Shown here in pieces: positions 34,777 through 43,462 of a DNA stretch of 64,000 bases. The stretch lies in contig VOGB01000005.1 in the NCBI GenBank assembly GCA_009493725.1, positions 124,001 to 188,000 of the forward strand, given 5' to 3'. This DNA comes from Pseudoramibacter fermentans. GTDB taxonomy: Bacteria > Bacillota > Clostridia > Eubacteriales > Eubacteriaceae. Numbering within the stretch: position 1 is the stretch's first letter; each line of letters opens with the position of its first letter. A program made the position numbers and the translations under genes. The notes under the pieces were generated by a model. It was not told the DNA's origin and ran no database searches. It saw nothing but the letters and a program-made list of their open reading frames with translations.

Positions 34777-36564
34777 TTACGTTTCCGGCTCGACCTCTAC
34801 GTCCTCGTCCAAATGGGGACTCAGCGGCATCTGCCACTGATGGTGGTCGGTATGGAGGTAGCGCTCCGCTTTTTCTGAAAGGGGCTCGCCCAAAAAGTCG
34901 CGGTACAGCCGTTGAATCTCCGGATTTTCGTGGGAGAAACGGATGTTGGCCATCCGGTCTAAATTGTGGAGGCGCCGTCCGCGCAGCGCCGCCAGTTCTT
35001 CGCCGTCGTGAATCGGCTGACCGCCGCCGCCCACACAGCCGCCCGGACAGGCCATCACCTCGACAAAATCGTAATGGACCTCGCCCCGCCTGAGGGCCCG
35101 AATCAACTTCCGGGTATTGGCCAACCCGCTGACCACTGCGGTGCGCACCGGAATGCCGGCGAAATCGTAGGCTGCTTCGCTCCAGGGGTGTGTCCCGGTG
35201 TTGAGCACAGTCTTGAAAGCGTCCGGGTTCGGGTTTTCCCCCGCCGCCAGATAATAGCCTGTGCGCAGCGCCGCTTCCATGACCCCGCCGGTGGTCCCGA
35301 AGATGACGCCCGCGCCGGTGCTGACGCCCAAAGGCGAATCGAAGGGCTCTTCCGGCAGGTTGTCGACATCCAGATTCTGGGCACGGATCATCGCGATCAT
35401 TTCCCGGGTTGTCAGCGAGACGTCCAAATCCTTGCCAGCGCCGGCGTCGTTGAGGCTCGGGATCTCGATTTCCGCTTTTTTCGCCAAACAAGGCATAATC
35501 GAAATGGAAAAGATCTTGTCAGCCGGCACCCCTATTTTTTCTGCGAAATAGGTTTTGGTCATTGTCGCCTGCATGCCCTGAGGGGATTTGGAGGTCGACA
35601 ACTCGTCGACCATGTCCGGATATTGGGATTTCATAAACCGCACCCACCCCGGGCAGCAGGACGTGAACATCGGGTAGCGGTGCTTTTTCCCGTCGGTCAT
35701 CCGCTTCAAAAACTCGGAGGCTTCTTCCATGACGGTCAGGTCTGCGCCGAAGTTGGTGTCGAAGACGAAGTTAAAGCCGCAGCGGCGCAGCGCAGCCGCG
35801 AGCCGGCCCGGTGTGGCCCGTTCTCGCGAAAGGTTCAGCCCTTCTCCCCAGGCGGCCCGCACGGCCGGCGCCACCTGCACGACGGTGACGGTTTCGGGAT
35901 TGTTGATGGCCTTTTCCCAAGGGTAGACCCGTTTGCGGTCTTGTCTGCCGTGAAGGGCACCGGTCGGGCAGTGGGTCACGCATTGGCCGCAGACGGTGCA
36001 GTCGGCGTTTTCAATGTGGCGCCCGCCGGATACGCTGACGGTCGTGCGCCCGCCGGAACGCACCAGATCCCAGACGCCGAGGCTCTGCACCTTATCGCAG
36101 ATCTGCACGCATCGCAGACATTTGATACATTTGGATTCCTCCCGGATCAGCGGAAACTTCTGAGGCCACCTGTTTTCCGGCACTTCCTTTTTGTACAGGC
36201 TTTCCTCAATGCCCAAATCGAAGCAGGCCCGCTGCAGCGCGCAGTTTCCATTTCTCGAGCAGGTAGTGCAGTGGCTGTCGTGCTGGGACAGGATCAGCTG
36301 CAGGTTGATCCGTCTGGCCTCCTGCACCCGGGGCGAATTCGTGTAGATAACCATCCCGGGGTACACCTTGTTGTTGCAAGCTGTGATCAGCCGCTCTTCC
36401 CCTTCGACCTCGACGACGCAGACCCGGCAGGCGCCGATTTCGTTGATGTCCTTTAAAAAGCACAGGTGGGGCAGCGGCCAGCCGGTTCTTTCGCAGGCTT
36501 CCATGATGGTGATGTCCGAAGGGATATGATAGACGAAGCCGTTGATTGTCACGCGCATTACCAT
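34777..36564 (-). CDS. [FeFe] hydrogenase, group A, multi-cluster
   Basis: A 595-residue catalytic hydrogenase. Domains in order: N-terminal [2Fe-2S] (Cys35, 46, 49, 63), His-Cys [4Fe-4S] (His95, Cys99, 102, 108), two ferredoxin-type [4Fe-4S] clusters (Cys146/149/152/156 and 189/192/195/199), then the H-cluster with L1 TSCCPGW (301-307), L2 MPCLAKKAE (357-365) and L3 MACPGGCVGGGGQP (504-517). All ligands are intact. The ATG at 36564 follows GGAGGGAGG and overlaps the upstream gene by seven bases. The partner gene is a NuoF/GltD-like fusion, so electrons probably exchange with NAD(P)H or another carrier. This context resembles the glutamate-synthase-linked group A2 in hydrogenase classification. 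Maturases are not in the window. Confidence 0.95.
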   Translation of the reverse strand: MVMRVTINGFVYHIPSDITIMEACERTGWPLPHLCFLKDINEIGACRVCVVEVEGEERLITACNNKVYPGMVIYTNSPRVQEARRINLQLILSQHDSHCTTCSRNGNCALQRACFDLGIEESLYKKEVPENRWPQKFPLIREESKCIKCLRCVQICDKVQSLGVWDLVRSGGRTTVSVSGGRHIENADCTVCGQCVTHCPTGALHGRQDRKRVYPWEKAINNPETVTVVQVAPAVRAAWGEGLNLSRERATPGRLAAALRRCGFNFVFDTNFGADLTVMEEASEFLKRMTDGKKHRYPMFTSCCPGWVRFMKSQYPDMVDELSTSKSPQGMQATMTKTYFAEKIGVPADKIFSISIMPCLAKKAEIEIPSLNDAGAGKDLDVSLTTREMIAMIRAQNLDVDNLPEEPFDSPLGVSTGAGVIFGTTGGVMEAALRTGYYLAAGENPNPDAFKTVLNTGTHPWSEAAYDFAGIPVRTAVVSGLANTRKLIRALRRGEVHYDFVEVMACPGGCVGGGGQPIHDGEELAALRGRRLHNLDRMANIRFSHENPEIQRLYRDFLGEPLSEKAERYLHTDHHQWQMPLSPHLDEDVEVEPET

Positions 36565-38402
36565 TGTTTATTCCTCCCTCCTCGCAGGGTGCTGATGCCG
36601 AAGTGATCGCAGCGCAGGCACCGCGCCGATTCCTGATCGGCTTCCTGACACGTCATGCCCGTTTCCACCGGATCGAAGTCCAGGCGCCGGCTGTTGGCGT
36701 TCCTAAACCGCAGGTTGACGCGGCCGCAGGCCGGATGGTCGATCAGCGCCGGTTCGGGGATATCCATATCGACGGAGATGACGTGATTAAAGCCCAGGTA
36801 ATTGTCGATATTCGCCGCGGCGACCTTGCCGGCGCCGACCGCCTTGATCACGGTCGCCGGCCCGGTGACGCAGTCCCCGCCGGCGAAAACCCCGGGAACG
36901 GCTTTGACCTTGCCACTGCCGCCGGTCACAACACGGCCGCGATGGACGGGGATGCCGTGATGTTCGAGGTGCTCTGAATCGATCTGCTGACCGATGGCGA
37001 CAATGACCATGTCGCAGGGAATGGCCACGTCGGCGCCGTCCGCCGCTTCCGGCCTGGGGCGGCCGCCGCTGTCAATTTTCCCGATGATCTTCGGTTCGGT
37101 GAGAAAGGCCGTGACCTGGCCGTCTTTGTCTCTGAGAACGGCCTTCGGTGCGTGCAGCTCGAGGATCTGGATCCCTTCAGCTTCGGCGCCTTCGATTTCC
37201 TCGGACAAGGCGGTCATGTCTGCCTTGCGCCTGCGGTACACAACGCTGACCTCTGACGCGCCAAGGCGGATGGCCGTCCGGCTGACGTCCATCGCGACGT
37301 TGCCGCCGCCCACGACGACCACCTTGCGGCCGGTTAAATCGTGGGGATGCCCTTCGCCGATGTCCCGAAGCAGCTTGACCGCCGAGACGACCCCCGGGCC
37401 GTCCTCGCCGTCGATACCGATTTTCCGATCTTCGTGGGCGCCGATCGCGATGTACACCGCGTCGTAATCACGCTGAAGGGTCTCAATGCTCACGTCCCCT
37501 CCGCCGTCGCCGATGCCGGTGGAGAGCTTCACGTCGATGCCAGTGGACAGGATCATCTCAAGATCCTTCTCCAGCGCTTCTTCAGACAGCCGGAATCGGG
37601 GAATCCCGAAACGGAGCATCCCGCCCAGTTTGCTGCGCTTTTCGTAGACGGTCACGCTGTGGCCCATGAGCCTTAGGAAGTAAGCCGCGGTCATTCCGCT
37701 GGGGCCGCCGCCGACAATGGCCACCCGCTTGCCGGTGTCGGGCTGAACCGCCGGCGCCGGCACGACGCCGGCCTGTTCGTCGGCGAAGCGCTTGAGGCCG
37801 CGGATGTTGATGGATTGGTCGATCATGTTGCGGCGGCACCGCGCTTCACACGGGTGTTCGCAGACAATGCCGCAGGTCGAACAGAACGGGTTGTCCTTGC
37901 GCACCAGGCGCACGGCGTCCGCGTAGCGGCCCGCGTGCACCAGCGCGATGTAGCCCGGAATGTCGACGCCCGCCGGGCAGAGGGCCACGCAGGGCACTGG
38001 CTGATCCAGCTGTTCGATACAGCGGTCCCATTTGACATGGCCTTCGAAATCGTCCCGGAAGCTGTCGAGACAGCGAAGGATCATGTGGGCCGCCTCGTAG
38101 CCGATCGCGCAGTCGGCGGTTTCGTAAACCACGCGGGCCGTCTGTTCCAAGACTTCGACGCTTTCCATGCTCCCCTTACCGTCGAGGATGTCGTCCATGA
38201 TGTGCACCATCTGCCCGATGCCGATCCGGCAGGGCACGCACTTGCCGCAGGTTTGAGCGTGGCACATCCTCAAAAAGGCCGCCGAAATATCCACCGGGCA
38301 GAGCCCCGGCGGGCTGGCGACAATCCGCTGCTCTAAATTGCTGTACAAGTGCTCGACAACCTGCTGGGCGCGGCTCTGAGTCGGTGTTCTGAGTCTTGAC
38401 AT
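36558..38402 (-). CDS. NuoF iron-sulfur domain fused to GltD-like NAD(P)H oxidoreductase
   Basis: A 614-residue fusion. Residues about 1-125 match the C-terminal iron-sulfur domain of NuoF (TCGKCVPCRIGIGQM with Cys52/55/58 and Cys98) but the FMN/NADH part of NuoF is missing. From about 130 on it follows the glutamate synthase small subunit: Cys-rich cluster region (Cys138, 142, 174, 177, 181, 185), FAD site AIVGGGPSGMTAAYF and NAD(P) site VVVVGGGNVAMDVSRTA. It should link pyridine nucleotide through iron-sulfur clusters to the hydrogenase encoded next. ATG 38402 follows AAGGAGAGG; longer in-frame starts reach into tRNA-Gly and are rejected. Confidence 0.9.
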   Translation of the reverse strand: MSRLRTPTQSRAQQVVEHLYSNLEQRIVASPPGLCPVDISAAFLRMCHAQTCGKCVPCRIGIGQMVHIMDDILDGKGSMESVEVLEQTARVVYETADCAIGYEAAHMILRCLDSFRDDFEGHVKWDRCIEQLDQPVPCVALCPAGVDIPGYIALVHAGRYADAVRLVRKDNPFCSTCGIVCEHPCEARCRRNMIDQSINIRGLKRFADEQAGVVPAPAVQPDTGKRVAIVGGGPSGMTAAYFLRLMGHSVTVYEKRSKLGGMLRFGIPRFRLSEEALEKDLEMILSTGIDVKLSTGIGDGGGDVSIETLQRDYDAVYIAIGAHEDRKIGIDGEDGPGVVSAVKLLRDIGEGHPHDLTGRKVVVVGGGNVAMDVSRTAIRLGASEVSVVYRRRKADMTALSEEIEGAEAEGIQILELHAPKAVLRDKDGQVTAFLTEPKIIGKIDSGGRPRPEAADGADVAIPCDMVIVAIGQQIDSEHLEHHGIPVHRGRVVTGGSGKVKAVPGVFAGGDCVTGPATVIKAVGAGKVAAANIDNYLGFNHVISVDMDIPEPALIDHPACGRVNLRFRNANSRRLDFDPVETGMTCQEADQESARCLRCDHFGISTLRGGRNKQW

Positions 38403-38457
38403 TTTTGTTTCCTCTCCTTCTTTTATATATTTTTGTTTCTCGTTTTCTTTCGATGTG

Positions 38458-38491
38458 AAAAAAAGAGTCCGCAAGACTTTCTTACGGACTC
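38458..38491 (-). terminator. Terminator after tRNA-Gly
   Basis: GAGTCCG / CGGACTC stem followed by TTTTTTT on the minus strand. Confidence 0.85.
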
Positions 38492-38504
38492 CATTATTCG
38501 CGAT

Positions 38505-38578
38505 TGGAGCGGGTAAAGAGAATCGAACTCTCGCGACTGGCTTGGGAAGCCAGGGCTCTACCACTGAGCTATACCCGC
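38505..38578 (-). tRNA. tRNA-Gly(CCC)
   Basis: A 74-nt cloverleaf on the minus strand. The acceptor GCGGGTA pairs with TACCCGC, discriminator U and encoded CCA follow. The anticodon stem CTGGC/GCCAG encloses TTCCCAA, giving anticodon CCC. The T-loop is TTCGATT. Confidence 0.97.
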
Positions 38579-38660
38579 TTTCGGATTAACAACGTTATTT
38601 TAGCAAAAAGCCCGGCGTTTGTAAAGGCTTATTTTTCGTACGTTTGGTTGAAACACGCTG

Positions 38661-39347
38661 TCACGCGTTCTGCGCGTCGACCCAATCGACGATTTCGTCT
38701 GCGCGGTCCACGATGACCGACGCGCCCTGCGCCTTTAAAAATTCGACGGAACGGAACCCCCAGCTCACGGCGATGCAGGGCAGTTCTGAATTGCGCGCCG
38801 TCGCCAAATCGACCTCAGAGTCGCCAACGTAAACCGCGTTTGCCTTCGAGACCTTCAAATCTTTCATGGCCTTCACCGTCATGTCCGGAGCGGGCTTTCT
38901 GCGCACGCCGGTCTGTTCCCCGACGGCTAAATCGAAGCAGCCCGGGAAGATTTCCTTAGCCAGGGTCTGCACCGCGAAATCCGGCTTGTTGGACACGACT
39001 GCGGTCAAAATGCCCCGATCTCTCAACGCGGCGATGCATTCGGGGATGCCGGCGTAGGGGCCGGTGTGGTCGTTGCAGTGTTCAGCGTAGTGAGGCGCAA
39101 ACACCTTGCGGATGCGTTCGACTTCGGGGTCGTCCTCCGGCACGTCGGGGCGGCCTTCTTCCGCCAAAGCCCGGCTGATCGCGACGCGGACGCCGCTGCC
39201 GAAGAAATGCTTTACCTCCGCTGCGACGAAATCGTGGCGGTGGCCCGTCTGTGCCAGTGCGTAATTCAAGGAACCGGTCAAATCGTCCAGCGTGTTTAAA
39301 ATTGTGCCGTCCATGTCAAAAATCACGGCTTGTATTTTGTTCTGCAT
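38661..39347 (-). CDS. HAD-family phosphatase, phosphoglycolate-phosphatase-like
   Basis: A 228-residue HAD hydrolase. The nucleophile motif FDMDGT (Asp11, Asp13) and VVSNKP, RRKPAPD and VYVGDSEVDLATA represent the four HAD motifs, with a helical cap between 17 and about 90. This subtype includes phosphoglycolate phosphatase (Gph) and pyrophosphatase PpaX; the exact substrate cannot be read from sequence. AAAGGAG precedes the ATG. It appears monocistronic, with TATAAT on the minus strand at 39427-39422 as likely -10. Confidence 0.88.
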   Translation of the reverse strand: MQNKIQAVIFDMDGTILNTLDDLTGSLNYALAQTGHRHDFVAAEVKHFFGSGVRVAISRALAEEGRPDVPEDDPEVERIRKVFAPHYAEHCNDHTGPYAGIPECIAALRDRGILTAVVSNKPDFAVQTLAKEIFPGCFDLAVGEQTGVRRKPAPDMTVKAMKDLKVSKANAVYVGDSEVDLATARNSELPCIAVSWGFRSVEFLKAQGASVIVDRADEIVDWVDAQNA

Positions 39348-39511
39348 GTGCTCTCCTTTTGATCTAGAATTTGTATAATAAATAATTAATAAATAAATGC
39401 TTGCGTGAATCGAGCGGCTCTATTATACTACTTTTTTCGGTTGTTGAACAATTCTTTACAGGATGATTGGGCGCCGATGTGATAAACTGTTTTTAATAAT
39501 GGAGGCATTTT

Positions 39512-40144
39512 ATGCGTAAAATGGTTATGATGGGCCGTTCGGAATGTGGCAAGACCACATTGAAGCAGGCCCTTAAAGGAAAAAAGTTACAATACGAAAA
39601 GACCCAGGCGGTCAATTATTTCGACATTATCATCGACACCCCCGGCGAATACGCTCAGTGCACCGATTTGGCCCGTGCCCTGGCGCTGTACGCCTACGAA
39701 GCGGACTACGTCGCCCTGCTGATGGCGGCCGACGAGCCCTACTCCTTGTACCCGCCGAGCTGCGCGGGCGTCAGCTCCCGTCCGGTCATCGGGATCATCA
39801 CCCAGATCGACAAGCCGAACGCGGACATCGACCGTGCCCAATATTGGCTGCGCCTCGCCGGCGCCAATCCGATTTTCCCGGTCTCGTCCTACCAGGGCAC
39901 CGGCCTTTGGGATCTGCTCACCTTCTTAAAGGACCCGGACGATCATTTCCCATTCACGAAGGAAGAGCTGGAAACGCCGCGTGAAGTCCTGACGACCAAA
40001 TACGAAGCGGTGGAAATCGGCACCCAGATCGAAGATATGGGCCACACCGACTTCCTCGACATCAACGACAATTTGATCGTTTCGGCCAACAAGGCGGGCT
40101 CCTTGAAGAACAACGTCAACAACATGCACAATCAGGCGCGGTAA
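39512..40144 (+). CDS. eutP: EutP/PduV-family P-loop GTPase-like protein
   Basis: A 210-residue protein whose first 145 residues match EutP/PduV: P-loop GRSECGKTT (8-16), a G3-like IDTPGEYAQCTDLA, and TQIDK for G4. EutP proteins are usually about 150 residues and encoded in ethanolamine or propanediol operons. Here no microcompartment gene is near, and there is a C-terminal extension (about 150-210) of unknown nature. GGAGG precedes the ATG. Role is unclear: a GTPase or acetate-kinase-like activity has been discussed for the family. A weak promoter TTTACA/TGTGAT lies at 39455-39483. Confidence 0.8.
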   Translation: MRKMVMMGRSECGKTTLKQALKGKKLQYEKTQAVNYFDIIIDTPGEYAQCTDLARALALYAYEADYVALLMAADEPYSLYPPSCAGVSSRPVIGIITQIDKPNADIDRAQYWLRLAGANPIFPVSSYQGTGLWDLLTFLKDPDDHFPFTKEELETPREVLTTKYEAVEIGTQIEDMGHTDFLDINDNLIVSANKAGSLKNNVNNMHNQAR

Positions 40145-40158
40145 ATTTTTCGGCACGC

Positions 40159-40199
40159 AAAAAGACAGATGAGCTTTTCCGCTCACCTGTCTTATTTTT
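40159..40199. terminator. Bidirectional terminator between eutP-like and AAA ATPase genes
   Basis: AAAAAGACAG and TGAGC arms pair with GCTCA and CTGTCTT (one mismatch), flanked by A/T runs. Confidence 0.85.
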
Positions 40200-40206
40200 G
40201 TGCGCA

Positions 40207-41520
40207 TTATTCGTTTGTCACAAGGGTGCCAGCCAAATGGTCGATGAACTGCTGGGCTGTTCTGCCGGAGAAGCCGCCGTGCTGCATTTCCCAGACCCGC
40301 GCCTGGTTTAACAGCTCGTCGCGGTCCAAGGTAATGCCTGGGCAGCGCTTCGCCAATTCCTCGACGATGGTCTGATATTCCTTCTGAGACGGTCTGAAAT
40401 AGCCGATGCGCACGCCGAAGCGATTGGCCAGCGACAGTTTTTCCTGCACCGTGTCGTTGCGGTGAATGTCCTCGCTGTCCTGATCGGCCCGGTCGGACCA
40501 GGTTTCGCGGATCAGATGTCTGCGGTTGGAGGTCGCGTAAATCAGCACGTTGTCTGGACGCGGCTCCAGTCCCCCTTCAATAACGGCTTTTAAATATTTG
40601 TATTCCGTTTCGAATTCTTCGAAGGACAAATCGTCCATGTAGATGATAAAGCGGTAATTGCGGTTTTTCACGGCCGCGATGATCTGGGACAGCTTCTTGA
40701 ACTGGTGCTTGTAAATTTCGATCATCCGCAGGCCTGCGTCGTAATACTGGTTCAAAATGGCCTTGATGCTCGTGGATTTGCCGGTGCCGGCGTCGCCGTA
40801 GAGCAGCACGTTGTTGGCCGGGCGCCCAGCGACAAAGGCTTCGGTGTTTTCGACCAGCTCCTGCTTCTGGATTTCGTAGCCGACCAAATCGTCCAGCACC
40901 ACATCGCTCGTGTTGGTGATCGGGATCAGCAGCTCGCCTTCATCGTCGTCGTTGACGCGGAAGGCCTTGTTGAGCCCGAGTTTGCCGACGCCGTAAGCAC
41001 AGTAAAATTCGGCGACCACCTGGGTGATGCCATCAACTTGGTCTGCCGCTTCGATTTGATGAGAAAGTGCCTGCACCTTTTCGCTGACGCTCTGGTTGTA
41101 GAGCCGTTCCTGCTTGACCACCGCCTGATAATGGGTGATCGTCGTGAAGCAGGTCAAATTCAAATCGGCTTCGATTTTCGAGAAATCAAAATCGAACAGC
41201 TGCTTGAAAATGGCGAAGTCATTCTGAGCGAACTGGTTGACCGAGCCGTCGAGCACGCCGACCTTTTCGGACACGAGGGTGAAGGGCGTTTCCGTCGTCG
41301 CCAGCAGATACGCGAGGTAGTTGTGCCACAGGTTGTCGTTAAAGCCGTACTTCGTCGCCAAATCGAGGAGGCGGTGAATCTGCGTCAAGATGTCAGCCGT
41401 CAGCTCCTCGGGCGACGATTCGTCGTGTTCCCAGCGGCGGAAAATGTCGGACAGCTGCATCAAAATGCTGTCCTGATCGATGTTGCGGTAAATAATGAGT
41501 TGGGATGTTAATCGGTACAT
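40207..41520 (-). CDS. DUF815-family AAA ATPase
   Basis: A 437-residue protein of the DUF815 ATPase family. The first 200 residues are helical with no known domain. The AAA module has Walker A YGDAGTGKSTS (about 241-251), Walker B RFIIYMDDLSFEE (about 290-302), sensor-like YATSNRRHL and an arginine-rich RFGVRIGYFRP. Such proteins are widespread in Firmicutes and Proteobacteria, but their function is not established. ATG 41520 follows GGAGA; an upstream in-frame ATG at 41568 lies in the promoter (TATAAT 41560-41555). It converges with the EutP-like gene. Confidence 0.88.
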   Translation of the reverse strand: MYRLTSQLIIYRNIDQDSILMQLSDIFRRWEHDESSPEELTADILTQIHRLLDLATKYGFNDNLWHNYLAYLLATTETPFTLVSEKVGVLDGSVNQFAQNDFAIFKQLFDFDFSKIEADLNLTCFTTITHYQAVVKQERLYNQSVSEKVQALSHQIEAADQVDGITQVVAEFYCAYGVGKLGLNKAFRVNDDDEGELLIPITNTSDVVLDDLVGYEIQKQELVENTEAFVAGRPANNVLLYGDAGTGKSTSIKAILNQYYDAGLRMIEIYKHQFKKLSQIIAAVKNRNYRFIIYMDDLSFEEFETEYKYLKAVIEGGLEPRPDNVLIYATSNRRHLIRETWSDRADQDSEDIHRNDTVQEKLSLANRFGVRIGYFRPSQKEYQTIVEELAKRCPGITLDRDELLNQARVWEMQHGGFSGRTAQQFIDHLAGTLVTNE

Positions 41521-41576
41521 ATATATCTCCAAAGATAATCGTAAATTTTGACCCATTATATCACACAAATGGGCAC

Positions 41577-41608
41577 GAAAAAAAGACCTGAGACGTCTCA
41601 GATCTTTT
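41577..41608. terminator. Terminator after the flavodoxin gene
   Basis: The palindrome CTGAGACGTCTCAG within AAAAGA...TCTTTT forms a stem with T-runs on both strands. It separates the flavodoxin gene from the AAA ATPase promoter. Confidence 0.75.
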
Positions 41609-41626
41609 GCTGCTGTTTTTGATTTG

Positions 41627-42094
41627 TTATTTAACCTTCATGCGCTTGAATTTCAAGCCGACGAAGAAGTCGATCGCGCCTTGAATTTCGGCCGCGTCTG
41701 GATGGCCTTTGCCCGTGCCGCCGAAGAGCTTGAAGGGGCCAAAGGTGTTGTGCCCCTTGCAGCCGTATTCCCCGGTGTAAATGCATCGAGATTCCTCGAC
41801 GATGCTCTTGATTTCGTTGGTGTAGCCCGCGCGCGGCATGCCGTAGGTGTAGAGCACGAAGACGCGCTGGCCTTCACACAAATGGGTTTTGACGTAGTTG
41901 ACCAGCGGCTTTCCGAAATGCCCGGCGTAAATACCGGACGCAATGCCGACGACCGCATACTGCGACAAATCCTCAGGCTTTTCCTTCGTGATGTCGAAGA
42001 CATCGATGTCGTCCTGTCCCATCGCGATCGCATCCACGAGCTTGCGCGTGTTACCGTGATGCGTCGAATAAACTAAGATTGCTATATTTTTCAT
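41627..42094 (-). CDS. Flavodoxin-family protein
   Basis: A 155-residue flavodoxin-fold protein. The FMN phosphate loop is VYSTHHGNTRKL (about 7-18), and GIASGIYAGHFGKPL and LYTYGMPRAGYTN form further FMN contacts. The length fits a single-domain flavodoxin or flavodoxin-like oxidoreductase. The late segment ESRCIYTGEYGCKGHNTFGP is typical of the clostridial flavodoxin-like subfamily. ATG 42094 follows GAAAGG. An electron-transfer role, possibly with the anaerobic redox enzymes of the cell, is inferred. Confidence 0.88.
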   Translation of the reverse strand: MKNIAILVYSTHHGNTRKLVDAIAMGQDDIDVFDITKEKPEDLSQYAVVGIASGIYAGHFGKPLVNYVKTHLCEGQRVFVLYTYGMPRAGYTNEIKSIVEESRCIYTGEYGCKGHNTFGPFKLFGGTGKGHPDAAEIQGAIDFFVGLKFKRMKVK

Positions 42095-42172
42095 CGTGAA
42101 CCTTTCATTCTGTATTTCAATGTACAAGATAGTATAGCACAAAATAAAAGGGTGAACAAAATCGGTAAGTTG

Positions 42173-42274
42173 TTAAATCAAATGTGCCAATCCTGCGAAG
42201 GCGCTCAAAACGCAGCCAGTCGCAATCAATTGAAAATAAGCTTCTTTTGTCTTTTTCCGAATCATACGTTTCAT
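42173..42274 (-). CDS. 33-residue small membrane peptide
   Basis: A 33-codon ORF on the minus strand with sequence beginning MKRMIRKKTKEAYF and ending CVLSAFAGLAHLI, i.e. a strongly basic N-terminus and one hydrophobic segment of about 18 residues. It is preceded by a near-ideal AAAAAAGGAGG ribosome-binding site and a consensus promoter (42311-42339), making expression likely. It could be a small membrane protein, a leader peptide, or a toxin of a type I system. No homolog is recognised. It sits alone between the flavodoxin and hydrolase genes. Confidence 0.65.
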   Translation of the reverse strand: MKRMIRKKTKEAYFQLIATGCVLSAFAGLAHLI

Positions 42275-42310
42275 TGTGAGCCTCCTTTTTTGTTTTAAAT
42301 GTCTAACTCT

Positions 42311-42339
42311 AGATTAGCACGTTTTGTTTGTTCTGTCAA
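42311..42339 (-). promoter_or_regulatory. Promoter of the 33-residue peptide
   Basis: TTGACA (42339-42334), 17-base spacer, TAATCT (42316-42311). It lies just beyond the terminator of the upstream hydrolase gene. Confidence 0.8.
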
Positions 42340-42341
42340 AC

Positions 42342-42375
42342 AAAAAGGCGGTCTGCCCAACGGCAGATCGCCTTT
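42342..42375 (-). terminator. Terminator after coiled-coil hydrolase 1
   Basis: AAAGGCGATCTGCC / GGCAGACCGCCTTT on the minus strand, one mismatch, four-base loop, T-run. Confidence 0.88.
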
Positions 42376-42399
42376 AATATAAAGATTTGCTATCAAATT

Positions 42400-43353
42400 T
42401 TATCGATAAGAATTGCCGCCGCAGTTCCAAACGCCGTAGGAGCTGCCGGAACGGAAGGACTGATACGGATGATTACGCTTGCCATTCTGCATACAGTCAA
42501 TGACGGCCTGTTTGACGTAACCCGGATACTTCCCACCGAGATAGCGCTTGTACGGCCCGTCGAGATAAGCGGCAAACTGACCCGGCGCCTTCAGCACTGA
42601 CACGGCGTCGTGGCCGCCCCATTTGCCGGAATCGACCCGGTTCATCACGCAGGAGATCACAGCCAGCGCACCGTCGTAGCTCGCGTTGCATTCTGCCGCG
42701 ACGACCGCGCAGATGAAGTCCAGCTGATCCCCAGGATCTGCCGTGCTGCCATTGGTGGTGGACGCCGCCGTCGACGACGAGGTTTGGGCCGCGTACTGCT
42801 GCAGCTGCTTCTGTTCTTCTTCGAGCTTTTTGTTGTACGTCGCCTGCTGTGCCTGAACCTGTTCCTTCTGCTGCTTCAGCTCTTTCTGCTGGTTCTGCAG
42901 GTTCTGCTGAGTCTGTTCGACCTGGGTCTGCAGGTTTTCGACGTCTTCCACTGTCTTCTGGTCGGCGCTGTTGATCGTGCGCACGCTTTCGATTCGAGAC
43001 AGGGTTTCCGTCAGGCTGTTCGACGTGAACAGCGCGCTCATAATGCCGTCGTTGCCAAACATGTACATAACCCGCGCCCGCTGGCCCATGTTTTTCTTCG
43101 CAGTCGCCAGATCGGCCTTGGTCTGTTCGAGCTTCTGCGTGTTGTCGGCAATCTGCTGATTGATTTGATTGATCTGGCTGTTGAGCTTGTTCATCTGATC
43201 GCCCGCCTCCGTCAATTGTTTATTGAGTGCGTTGATCGACGCCGTCAGCTCGGACGCGCTGGCCGCGTGAACGGCCGCCGCCGGCGCGAGGCTCGCAAAG
43301 CCCAAAGTCAGCATCAGCGCAAAAGCTGCAATCCGTGCCGTCATCCTTCTCAT
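42400..43353 (-). CDS. Secreted CwlO-like coiled-coil protein with SleB-type hydrolase domain (1)
   Basis: A 317-residue secreted protein. The signal peptide starts MRRMTARIAAFALMLTLGF and ends near VHAA. Residues about 33-195 are a coiled coil containing GQRARVMYMFGNDGIMSALF, the pattern of the PcsB/CwlO N-terminal domain. The C-terminal 110 residues (ICAVVAAECNASYDGALAV, SCVMNRVDSGKWGG, then PYKRYLGGKYPGY) match the SleB-type cell wall hydrolase family, with the likely catalytic Glu in AAEC. In CwlO/PcsB the catalytic domain is NlpC/P60 or CHAP, so this pairing is different. A very similar paralog lies directly upstream. Confidence 0.85.
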   Translation of the reverse strand: MRRMTARIAAFALMLTLGFASLAPAAAVHAASASELTASINALNKQLTEAGDQMNKLNSQINQINQQIADNTQKLEQTKADLATAKKNMGQRARVMYMFGNDGIMSALFTSNSLTETLSRIESVRTINSADQKTVEDVENLQTQVEQTQQNLQNQQKELKQQKEQVQAQQATYNKKLEEEQKQLQQYAAQTSSSTAASTTNGSTADPGDQLDFICAVVAAECNASYDGALAVISCVMNRVDSGKWGGHDAVSVLKAPGQFAAYLDGPYKRYLGGKYPGYVKQAVIDCMQNGKRNHPYQSFRSGSSYGVWNCGGNSYR

Positions 43354-43462
43354 TTTTCGGGATAAAATAATGATTCACCTCGTTATTCTTCAAAATTTCT
43401 ACACTTCACGTATTTGTAATAAGTATAACAGGTTACGCGGTGCATCTCAAATTTATCTAAAA

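Noticed and set aside
36558..38564. Longer N-terminus for the NuoF/GltD fusion
   Set aside because: The extra 54 residues would be encoded by tRNA-Gly and its terminator; ATG 38402 has a strong ribosome-binding site.
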